A DNA stretch of 64,000 bases from Oopsacas minuta (taxonomy: Eukaryota > Porifera > Hexactinellida > Lyssacinosida > Leucopsacidae): positions 221,204 through 285,203 of the forward strand of contig JAKMXF010000309.1 of the NCBI GenBank assembly GCA_024704765.1. Reading direction: 5' to 3'. Both the position numbers and the translations under genes were made by a program. The notes under the pieces are model-generated. The model was not told the origin of the DNA, searched no databases, and saw only the letters and a list, made by a program, of their open reading frames with translations. Positions within the stretch are counted from its first letter, which is position 1. The number at the start of each line of letters is the position of its first letter. Shown one piece after another: positions 54,121-63,647 of the stretch.

Positions 54121-54744
54121 TCAAGGAATTAGTCTAGATATTCCTTCCAGTTCGTATACTAGTATAGCTAGTGGTAGTATACACTGATCATTATAAACAA
54201 CAGTTTCTTCATAATTCAATGTAGGTCCCACCTTCCCCTGTACACAATGGAAACCTTTTGGAGGCTCTGTTAGATCAGCCATATTCGTGTATGTCTCGTA
54301 TTTATGGCCAGTCAATACTTTACATAGTAAAAGTGTTCTGACGTCGTATGAACCTACAGTGTACTCGTGAGATTTTGAGGAATTGGTGGCAAGGTATATC
54401 CCATGACCGAATCGTGTCCATTTATGGACAGATCCACTCTTATCAAGCTTAAAACCAACTTTAGAAATCGAGCATACACCACAGTCTTTTGAATCACAGA
54501 GTTTTTTAGTTTTTACAATATCGCATTTTACTGTTGTGCCATGGAATAATAGTTCTTCATATTGACCATATGGCCCTAATGTTCTTCTGTATTCTTCGAA
54601 ACCTTTGAGTAAATTATGTGATGGCTCAATGTTAAAACAAGCTTGTAGTATTGGATTTCTCTCTTTCTTCTTTGTGAATGTAGAGTAGAACATTTCTTCT
54701 GCTTTAGTAGAATGAATGAAATGGATTGAAGGTGTTTGTAACAT
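54121..54744 (-). CDS. PARP-like ADP-ribosyltransferase, nested in a GRHPR intron
   Basis: This intronless frame of 207 residues is a stand-alone PARP catalytic domain. It shows LLFHGTT (His 68), CGVCSISKVGFKL, FGHGIYLATNSSKSHEY (Tyr 117), RTLLLCKVLTGHKY and, before the last strand, NYEETVVYNDQCILPLAILV. Glu 180 falls where the catalytic Glu of PARP1 would be, giving a possible H-Y-E triad; alignment by eye leaves one residue of doubt. No accessory domains are present. Stand-alone PARPs of this type in animals modify proteins or nucleic acids; target unknown. It lies within intron 2 of the degenerate GRHPR copy, on the same strand, with a Tigger-like element just upstream (from 54797). Confidence 0.78.
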   Translation of the reverse strand: MLQTPSIHFIHSTKAEEMFYSTFTKKKERNPILQACFNIEPSHNLLKGFEEYRRTLGPYGQYEELLFHGTTVKCDIVKTKKLCDSKDCGVCSISKVGFKLDKSGSVHKWTRFGHGIYLATNSSKSHEYTVGSYDVRTLLLCKVLTGHKYETYTNMADLTEPPKGFHCVQGKVGPTLNYEETVVYNDQCILPLAILVYELEGISRLIP

Positions 54745-54796
54745 GCTATTTATGTTTAAAGTAATACGTAAATATGAAAATAAATGAAATTTGTTA

Positions 54797-54940
54797 CAGT
54801 CAACTCCAGTTATATCGAGGCCCCGATAATTAGTTCGGTATGCCGATGAATTTGTTATAAAGACGGTTTGGGACCATATTCGTACAATTACAGACTTCGA
54901 TATGAGGGTTCGGCCCCGTGCGGGCCTTTCGCTATATATC
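54797..54940. repeat. Tigger/pogo-like MITE upstream of the PARP-like gene
   Basis: It begins cagtcaactccagttatatc and continues through gacggtttgggaccatattc to gctatatatccatgctgggg. The right half is also present in the first unit (52345-52455), where it directly abuts the truncated PARP fragment. Confidence 0.65.
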
Positions 54941-56190
54941 CATGCTGGGGGAAGAAATAATTATAAATTCCAACATGTTCTTATAACCAACATTTAATAT
55001 ACAGGAATATATGAGAACGTTTCCAGAAGATTATAAACATGTTCTTAATACGGTCGGACATTTACTGTATACCCAGCAAATGAATAAGAGTATGATAAAT
55101 CATTTGGTATTTTCGAATATAACAAGCTCAGACAGCCAAGGGGTGTCCACATCGTAGTTGTACATGACAACATCGGAGACTCTAGTCTGTATCTTCATAG
55201 CTTGTATCAATCGTATACAAATTATCAAGCAGAACATTAATAAATAAAATGAAGGATGATATGGGTAGTTTTAAATAGAAAATATTGCACAACTGTTTCG
55301 GAGTATTTGCGATATACAGAATTCTTCCAACTCCAAATCCTATCAACCTCCCTTGCAACAGCTTGACCTATTTGACCCAATCCGAATATTCCAACTGTAC
55401 TCCGATTAAGAGAGGGCCCACACGTCCATGCTGGCCAATCCCCGTTTTCGCAAGAGCAACACCCTCAACTATCCGTCTACTAACACTTAACAGTAGACCA
55501 ATAGTGAAGTCAGCACATGCATCAGTTAGTACACCTGGTGCATTAGCTACCTGTATTGAATATTTCTTACAAGTTGTAAGGTCAATATGATCTGTTCCTA
55601 CTGACATAGTTGATATCATCTAATAGATAGAGAGGGAAGTATTGAATTTATGTGTAGAGAAATATGTGAATAATTCCGCAAATCAGTTTATGTAAGAATA
55701 GGGATGTACCGGATTTTCACATTTAGTGTGAAACGAAATGTTCGAGAAATTGAATACAGTGTACGGCACACCATTGTGGAGGTTACACTGTATCCTCCAC
55801 AATGGCCATCCAAAACTTACTTTTAGATTAGGCCCTGCATTTTCAATAACTTTCTTATCCACTTGATCAGGAATCAAGCATAACAATACATCAATTCCTA
55901 CTACACTCTCTAACAACTCCTTATATGGAATATGTTCTTCTGAATCTCTCACAATCAGATTGAAATTAGAATTTTGAGATTTCAATAGTTTCCATGCTGG
56001 TTCTGGTAATCTTCTCGTGAGAAATGCTGTATATTTCTTTGTCGGTGTAGCTTGACCATCCATAGATTACTAGACTCACTAAAAATAGCTTATTTTCCTG
56101 TTTGAAAGTCAATGGGATTTATTACAAACCCATATTGTTTGTAAAATCTCATCTAATAAAACAAAAATATCTCAAATTCATGACAAAACG

Positions 56191-57399
56191 ATGCGTCGTG
56201 GAAGAGGTGGAGGATTTGGGTTATTTCTACTGGGAGGTGAGATATTTCGCGTGGGAGTCAACACAATACGACCTGTAACTCTACTCACAATCTTTCTCAT
56301 GGTATTTTGTTATTTACAACCAAACTGGAGATATAATCGATTTTCATGGCCAAGATTAGATGAAGTTTGTATCAGTGTTGAAAGTACTGTCTATCGAAAT
56401 CAATGGAAACGTTTACTATTTTCTGCGGTTTTTCACGCTGATGACATGCATCTATACTACAATATGGTTTCATTTCTTTGGAAAAGTCGGCAATTGGAAA
56501 GGAAATTTGGCTCGAATTTCTACGCGTTTCTCCTGATAGCCCTAACGATTGCAACACACGCTATGTATATCGGGATTAGCATATTATTAGCTGAATACTA
56601 TTCATATGAATATGCGTACCATTGCGCTGTGGGATTTTCGGGAGTCATTTTCGCATTGAAAGTAATTTTAGATAGTTTCACGCCAAATGCGACATCAAAT
56701 GTTATGGGCATATTTTACTTACCCATAAGGTATGCATCTTGGTTTGAGCTAATATTGATTTCTATTTTAGTGCCGAATGCATCATTTGTCGGTCATTTAT
56801 CTGGTATTTTGGTTGGTGTGTTCTCGATTTGGTTGTATAAAACTTGTATACGAAGAAGGAATTATTATTTCGGTCGGTCAGATAGATTAGGTAATGGAGA
56901 AGAAGATCTAGAATTGAGGAGAATACGAGCTGAAAGATTAAATCAAGAAAGGGATAATGAAAGGAAACGAATCGATAAATTAGGTAAAATTTTTATAAGT
57001 TGCCCAAAGGATTTGGGGAGTATTACCATATCATGTAAAAGTTCATAGATTTTAGCTTTGGCATGGATTGTCCGCAAGTCACTTGGCCAGAAACAGAACT
57101 ATGCAAATAGTGTTAAATAACTCCGGTTAATCAGGTCAAAATGGCCAGACTTGGCACTATTAAGCGAGTCTATTGTGTTCTAATTTCATTTATCTCTTCG
57201 TTTAGAAAAGGAAATGATTGAACAGGCAAAGCAAAGATCTTTAGAAGATGTAAGGAACCTTTTGCCAGACCCAGTTATACGAGATAATCCACCTTCTCAA
57301 GAAAATAAAACTTTTATTGATCCAGATAAAGAATTGAATTCAGAAATTGCTGAACGAGAAGCGATGAGAGCTGCGAGATTGGCTAAATTCCAGAAATAA
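56191..57399 (+). CDS. RHBDD1: Rhomboid protease RHBDL4 (RHBDD1)
   Basis: Two exons, 56191-56983 and 57206-57399, join as TTA-G|AA to give 328 residues (human 315). The rhomboid core shows LFSAVFHADDMHLYYNMVSF, the catalytic Ser 150 in CAVGFSGVIFALKV and the catalytic His 202 in ASFVGHLSGILVGV, with six hydrophobic segments. The cytoplasmic tail has LEKEMIEQAKQRSLEDV (about 262-278), which matches the ubiquitin-interacting motif (acidic run, then A-x-x-x-S) of human RHBDL4. This enzyme cleaves ubiquitinated membrane substrates in the ER for degradation. The intron carries a gagtctattgtg-type repeat. Confidence 0.92.
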
Positions 57400-57841
57400 G
57401 AATGGGGAAATAAAAATATGGGATTGGTTTGGGTATTTGTATTTAGAAGTGTAAACATTTTATAAAAATGCTACTTTTCAAAATTCCATTTTAACTAAAG
57501 AGGCGAACACTTGACAAAAATAGTCCGCCTATATGCTTATTGGATATTTAACCATGGATGGTGGATTTATGACATACAAATCCCAATCCAACCAAGCGAG
57601 GAGTGCCTCAGAATGACCTACAACAATTTCAAAGCATATAAAAGAATTCCACCATTCATGGTTAAAAATCTAATAACAATAGTGGAGGGACCAATTTCGC
57701 CCTGGTGTATATAAAATTAGCTTTGTGTTTGAACAAAATATTGATTTGTTAAGTTACAGCCTACATTTACTAAAAAATCTGTCATCATATACAATAGTAC
57801 CATCAATTATATACCTTGTGAGTGCTTTTTGGTGGCAAAAG
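57400..57841. repeat. Gap between convergent RHBDD1 and WHAMM-like gene
   Basis: The segment 57549-57615 (taaccatggatggtggattt and gaggagtgcctcagaatgac) is a dispersed repeat with relatives near 890-960 and 38399-38480. No gene is supported. Confidence 0.5.
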
Positions 57842-60800
57842 TTACCAAGTTTGTTCATCTCCATTTTGTGAATCAGAATCAGAATCTTGAGTTGACAGAC
57901 TTATACTTGCTACAGCTTTTAATAAAGAGGCGTGCGCGCCGTCACTCAACGAAGCACTCGGATTAATATTCAATTTGTCATTTTTTGTCGAGCGGAGCTT
58001 TACACCACTTCGGATTATCTTCATCATAGAATCGTGTGGATTTGAGGGTTTCAATGTTGATTCCATGTCTTGAGGCAGGGCTTTTCGTGCGTGTATTATA
58101 TCATTTAGTTTTTGTGATGTTTTACTGGTTGCATTTTCAATGATTTCAGTTGGTAAATCTGGTGGTGGATCTGGTATTTTGTATTTTGACGGTTCATCTT
58201 TGTTTTGTGAAGGTTTTGGGGTGTTACTCACTTGTTTTTGTTTACCTATGTTCCTTTGTGTACTATTATTCTTGTTGTTACGGATTGCACGTGGTTGGAG
58301 TTTTTTAACACCAGTGGGCCTTGCATCGATATTGGACGAATTTGTTGATATCGAGAGACTTGAATCTATATTTGGGTAACGGTGAGCCATTGAGGGAGTA
58401 ATGTTGAGCTTTTGGAGGCGTGAAGTTGATTGTGAAGGTGAAGATTCTTGAGGTTGCTGTTGGTGTCTTGTTCTCTTATTCTTAGTGTCGAGTATAGTGC
58501 CTTTACGTTGAGATGGTGGTAGGTAGCTAGAAATGACGTAATAATAATATGCAGTGATTGCACCAGTATTGACAAATCAAGAACAAAGTATTAGATATTT
58601 TGACAGGACTTTGGGCATTTGCCATGAACTTTAACTTTGACATTTGGCATGGACATGGCATGAACTTTGTACATGTAGACACATCACTGGCAAAACTGGA
58701 CTGCACAGACAAATTTGGTTATAAAATGAATATGCTGGTATATGAAAATAACCAAATTTCAGACGCGAACAAAGTTTCGGCATTTCTTACGCTGAAAGGG
58801 ATTCAATATCTCACGAACCGCTGAAAATTACTTAGAACCAAGTGGTCCGCTTTAAGAAATACAATTTGGGTGCCGTTACAGCACAATAGCCACATTCTTG
58901 ATATAAACCGTTAGCTATACCTTGGAGGTAACTTTTTCACATCTTTTGGGTTATCAGAAATCTTCTGTTTAACACGTTGTATAGTCTTGACTCTCTCTTT
59001 CTTAATTCTATCGTATTTATTAGCTGCTGTCTTGCTGTTAGCATCTTTACGCTTTTGAATAACCAATTCGGAGTAGAAGCTATCTTCTAATACAGATTGT
59101 ACTTTAGTAGCTGCTGATGATACATCTTTGCCTGAATAAGAGGAAAAGCTCAAAAGTTCATAATTCAAAGATCAGGAGGGAACAAGGCACATGCAGGCTC
59201 TGAACTCTCACGATTTCGGGTCTACACTTACCACAAAATCTTTGGTCTTTTCATAGAAAACTAATACTAAATACGATATAATTGAGATTTTTCACGGATC
59301 TCACAATTTTGAAATTACAGGTTAAAAGCCCTGCACGCGGGCAGAGATTGTATAGTGCCCTAGATGGATGGATTTGGAATTTGGAAAATATTTCACATGA
59401 CAACACATACAGAGTCGTCTCCTATTGATTTGATCAGTATCGGGGACTTTGTTACAATAAGGGGAGATCCCTTTATTAATTATTTTTTTGTAGTACATAT
59501 TTACTTTCAAGATCTTGCCAGATATAAGTACCATCCTCTGGAAAACGGTTCTCATATTCCTGTATATTTATTTTTCTTAAAAAGCACAATACTAATATAA
59601 GCTTACCAGCTTCAGTCTGAGCAGTATTTACTAATCTCTGTTTCGTTCTAAGCCTTGCTTTCTTTCTTCCCAAATTATCCATCTTCTTTCTAATCAACTC
59701 TTGAGCTTCTCTGTCATTTTCAAACAAAATAATCCTATGTTTATACATGTTTTCTTGCTCAGCGATTAACCTAAGTTTGATATCAATTAGTTGAGATTCT
59801 ATAGTGAAAACGATTGTTTCTTTTCTCTTTAAACGTTCTGAAAAGTCTTCTGTTTCCTCCATGGATACAATAGTAAGTATGTTCCGTTCTTTCGCATCCT
59901 AGACAATTAATATATGAATTTACTTAGAAATGAAGCGTTTTAGAAGGATAATTATTGGAAAGAATAGACGACATGTTCTTCTAAGTACAGTACAACCCTA
60001 TCAATCGATTTTTACTGTCTTCTCAGACCATAATATACAGTGGGTCTCGCTTATAAGAGTTTTTGGTTATGTAAGTGGGGCAATCGCGATCTCAAGGGGA
60101 GAGCAAATGTCTCCCACGCCCTGCACTGTCCGCACAAATCACGAAATTTTGTAAATCTCGCTGTCTGCGCAGATCACGTATATATTTTAGTAGTGTATAC
60201 TGTGTGACGTCAATATAGGAGCGTGCAATAAACAAACCTGTAAACAATCAATTTGTATAGATAGAAGGTTAATTAGCATATTATTAAGCTTAGCTTCCAA
60301 TTTCTGAAATCTCAGCTCTGCTCTCTCATTCCATACTCCAGTACACACTTCCTTATCAAGTCTACTTTGTTCTAGCTGTGATTCTACCAACTGAGCTAGT
60401 TCTTGTATGTGATAGATAGTCAGTTCATGGATACGAGCACTAGCCTTGAGAACCTATAGTAATATACCTTATCAATTAATGATTGAGTATGATTATTCCC
60501 CTCGTATATTCCCGTATGTACCAGGCGTAATACATACTAACATTCCTTTACTATCGAAATTGGGCCTTTTTGGCCCGCAAAATGTATGAGAAAATAAGCA
60601 AAACTCCCCCTGGGAGGTCACTACTATTCATTATAGATACAAATATTGCGCTCGAGACATATATCGAATTAGGTCACTATGAGACACTCCTCGAGATATT
60701 GGAGTGGGGATTTGCCATGGATTAGTGCAGCGGTTCCCAATCTTTTTCAGATCCTGTGGATCGGTTGGGTAACGGCAGGATTATTGGAATACAATGGAAC

Positions 60801-62074
60801 GAAATGTCGAATTCCCCGACATTCTATGACCAAATTCCGTCAATGCTACCCAACACATACTTCTTCCTCTTCTGCTCTCTCCCTCTCACACATTTCCATA
60901 AAATCCTCATCACTCAATTCACCAGCAATACTAGGATCAGATAATTCAGCTCTCAACCTATCTCTCTCTACCATACTGATATTATAATCATCTTCAAAAG
61001 GTTGTGATTCATACAAAAACATTTCTGACAACGCATGTTCTAAGTAATAATATGTTTCATCAAGTTCACTGTAGAATTCTAATAGTTCTTCTATTGTACG
61101 AATGTCTACAGATTGTTTCTTCTGTTCAAGTGTGTGTAGATTTGACCTGTATTTCTTGATGTTAGATTGATACGTGTTTCTATCAAAAGTATAGAATAAA
61201 TATAAACACTGTAGTGCTATTTCCTATTGTGGACTGGGAATATTCGCACAAATCTGTGAACTTTGATATGACCAATTGATATAAGCTTAGCATGAATTCT
61301 TGAAAGTATATGGCATTAACTTTGACCTTATACCATTGGCCAACACTGAGCTATATTAAAAATAGTTTGAACCCACCTATTCAATTCACTAAAACATTCT
61401 TCATATTTCTCCAATCTATTCTCATCACTACTACATTCATTGTTCTGACTTGAATTGTGTTCAGAATCCGCGAAAATAATCTCCATAAACAAATCGGAGG
61501 GACAGAATTGATATAAACTTGTGTAATACTCCTCTAATTCGCGGCAATTATCACTTGGCTCCCAATTTGAGCCTGATATATATGACCACAGGCCATACGT
61601 TGGGAAAGATAGACTTGGAAAATTTGGAAATAATTTCAGTTCGTCTTCAACTTCAATTCTAACATCACCATACAATTCTTGTAGGATTTTATGTCCATTC
61701 TCCATTCTCTCAATCGATAATTGTTCAGTTTGTACATTTAGAACCTCAAATTGCTGTGAAATTTCGCGATTTTGAGAACTATTTTTTAACCTAGGTTGTA
61801 ACTTTGAATTCTTTTTATCATTCAATTCTACTTTTCTACAGTTTAAGATGTACAGTTTTGGATCGGAAGTTGCATCAACTTCGAATTTATAAGAGTATTG
61901 ATTGAGGTGTAAAATTTCGGTAGAATTAGGAGATTGTACTTGTAACTGTCCAGGAATTAAACTCGGAAAATTGTCTCTAATCGCTACCCATTCATCATCA
62001 GCAGTGACGACATCATGATCAGTACTGATAGGTAGGGAATGGAAATTGTGTTCTTGAGTTAATGACTTAAACAT
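57842..62074 (-). CDS. WHAMM/JMY-like actin nucleation-promoting factor
   Basis: Six exons, 62074-61377, 61179-60861, 60453-60238, 59898-59607, 59131-58921 and 58526-57842, join in phase to about 806 residues (human WHAMM 809). The N-terminal domain begins with DDEWVAIRDNF, comparable to EGWVPVREGLF of WHAMM. Exons 2-5 form a long coiled coil. The last exon is rich in P, S, N and K and contains a WH2 motif (HDSMMKIIRSGVKLRSTKN), a connector (LLKAVASISL) and an acidic tail ending in Trp (DSDSDSQNGDEQTW): a WCA module that binds actin and activates Arp2/3. WHAMM acts on Golgi and ER membranes, JMY in motility and autophagy; they cannot be separated here. A splice acceptor two bases before the start Met suggests an upstream non-coding exon. 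Confidence 0.82.
60728..60848. repeat. hAT-like remnant in a WHAMM-like intron
   Basis: The segment starts cagcggttcccaatcttttt, the hAT end type also seen at 16420. The right end is not clear. Confidence 0.4.
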
Positions 62075-62103
62075 ATCTGAAAGAAGTGTAATAAGTAACA
62101 AAG

Positions 62104-62207
62104 CAGCGGTTCCTACCCACAGACGGCAGCAGGGGGTCCATAGGATCTCAAAAATTGTATTGCCGTATATGGGAAGGAGTTCATTAGTATAGAGATTAGA
62201 ACCGTGG
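62104..62207. repeat. hAT-like remnant overlapping the ALG3 3' end
   Basis: The segment begins cagcggttcctacccacaga and ends agattagaaccgtgg, resembling the ends of the element at 16420-16540; the inner part (gggggtccataggatctcaa, gtatatgggaaggagttcat) matches the element at 33848-33982. Its right end covers the stop codon and last three codons of ALG3 (62196-62207). Confidence 0.55.
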
Positions 62208-63647
62208 CATTAAGGACTGGAAAGTATTATGGATTAGAGACGAAAGGAATAGTAAAGTAAGGGAAAGATTCATTACTGGAAACACGACAAAATATTTAGT
62301 GGAAAAACTAAGAAAAAATGTAGAAAAATGGATAACATAAAGTAGTAAATATCTAAGAGTATTAGAATATCTGTAGACATTCTTATTAGCTCGACTCACA
62401 ACAATAATTCTATCTTTATCATCTGCTGTAATTCCTGATGGTTCAGGAATAGAGATTTTGTGGATACATTCATATTCACAATTGAAAATACGAATAGAAC
62501 TAGAATCATTATCTGAGAATAGAATATTATCAGAATTGTCTAGAAAGAAGAACAAGGGACGTTCCACTTGCTGTCCTTCTCCTCTAGAAATGATTGAAGT
62601 AAATAGAACAAACAAAATGTGACAATTCACACTTTTAGAGAATTCTCCTTTCTGTGAGATTCTTTTAAAACAAATAAGAGGGGAGTATATTGGTTTACTC
62701 CATTTGAAGTAATATAAAGCAGATAGAATTACAATAAGAACAGTTATTAAAGTGATATGGAATAATCTATCATGGAAAATTTCTTCAGGTAAAAACCTCC
62801 AATTAACCGTCCATTTGTATAAGAATATTCGATTAAACTGAAAAGCACGGCTCATATAATTCACAGGGTAGGTCAGTAAGAAAGGGAGACCTAATATAAG
62901 CTGAGTAACAGCACAAACGGACAAGTAACAAACCGTACGAATCGGTGAATTGAACTGCAGCAATAGTACCAATAATCCAGGCGCGAAAAGTAACACATTC
63001 ATCTTAACAGACACACCTAAACTATATACTACACATCCTAACAACCATCTGTTAGATAGGAATGCATAAACAGCTGAGTAAAGAAATAGCATTGCAATCG
63101 TATCATTAAATAACCTTAGAATGTAAATTGAATGAATTCGATAAGCAGTACAACTTAGTAGCAAATACATGTACGGGGGAAGATCAGTGCTTTTCAAGTA
63201 AATGCGAAATATGACAACTAAATTTATGAGGTATATTCCGGCGAAAATATACTGTACTAGAGGTATAATACGTCCGCAATCTGTGATACTATAAAGCACA
63301 GAAAATATATAAACAAATCCAGCTGGGTATACTAAAGGACCTGTCGAACCGTTTAACTTAGCATAATCCAATGTGCCATTGATAAAACCTTCTACTTCGT
63401 GCATATAAGCTTCCCAATCTATTTCTGTATACTTCACATGATTTATCACTAGGATATTTAGTATTAACTCGATTGGCAGTAGGATAGCACAGGTCAGCCA
63501 TGAGAAAGAGGGAGAATATATGAGATCTTGGAGAAGAAAATTCTCATCGATTCCTATGTAGTTTTTGATGGAAGAGATTATGTTGAGTGCTTTTGGAGAT
63601 TTAGTGCTGGGTGTATTCTTGGTTCTGCGGGTATTACGTTTATGCAT
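62196..63647 (-). CDS. ALG3: ALG3 mannosyltransferase with an NHL-like insert
   Basis: The intronless frame of 483 residues matches dolichyl-P-Man:Man5GlcNAc2-PP-Dol alpha-1,3-mannosyltransferase of the ER membrane (human 438). The donor-side signature TEIDWEAYMHEVEGFINGTL with DYAKLNGSTGPLVYPAG, the RLFNDTIAM block, SVKMNVLLFAPGLLVLLL and RAFQFNRIFLYKWTVNWRFL are all present, with about ten membrane segments. After HILFVLFTS, where ALG3 proteins continue with the S-R-S-L-H-Y-Q-F-Y segment, about 70 residues read as an NHL beta-propeller repeat (SSSIRIFNCEYECIHKIS, PSGITADDKDRIIVVSRAN). Membrane-like sequence then resumes with NTLRYLLLYV, similar to the normal TLPYLLW. The product may be inactive or spliced differently. 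Confidence 0.8.
   Translation of the reverse strand: MHKRNTRRTKNTPSTKSPKALNIISSIKNYIGIDENFLLQDLIYSPSFSWLTCAILLPIELILNILVINHVKYTEIDWEAYMHEVEGFINGTLDYAKLNGSTGPLVYPAGFVYIFSVLYSITDCGRIIPLVQYIFAGIYLINLVVIFRIYLKSTDLPPYMYLLLSCTAYRIHSIYILRLFNDTIAMLFLYSAVYAFLSNRWLLGCVVYSLGVSVKMNVLLFAPGLLVLLLQFNSPIRTVCYLSVCAVTQLILGLPFLLTYPVNYMSRAFQFNRIFLYKWTVNWRFLPEEIFHDRLFHITLITVLIVILSALYYFKWSKPIYSPLICFKRISQKGEFSKSVNCHILFVLFTSIISRGEGQQVERPLFFFLDNSDNILFSDNDSSSIRIFNCEYECIHKISIPEPSGITADDKDRIIVVSRANKNVYRYSNTLRYLLLYVIHFSTFFLSFSTKYFVVFPVMNLSLTLLFLSSLIHNTFQSLMPRF

Larger units (their letters stand above)
53544..56063 (-). pseudogene. GRHPR: Second GRHPR copy, degenerate
   Basis: Exon 1 (56063-55821) and exon 3 (53987-53544) are nearly identical to the intact copy, but exon 2 (55619-55295) is damaged. 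Relative to 52894-52544 it has a 12-bp deletion removing part of WPPWHPLW, a 1-bp deletion, a compensating 1-bp insertion about 100 bp later, and a stop in the shifted frame (SDWVK then stop). The NAD-binding GLGQIG is thus lost. Its 3' end and splice donor are replaced by unrelated sequence. Exon 3 has also lost its stop codon (tag to tac), extending the frame by eight residues. It cannot make a functional GRHPR. Confidence 0.9.

Noticed and set aside
54121-54744. Possible bacterial or mobile-element ADP-ribosylating toxin
   Set aside because: The motifs and spacing fit eukaryotic PARP catalytic domains, and the locus is embedded in animal genes.
58600-58824. Plus-strand frame in a WHAMM-like intron
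   Set aside because: Contains imperfect ggcatgaacttt repeats and no recognisable protein features.
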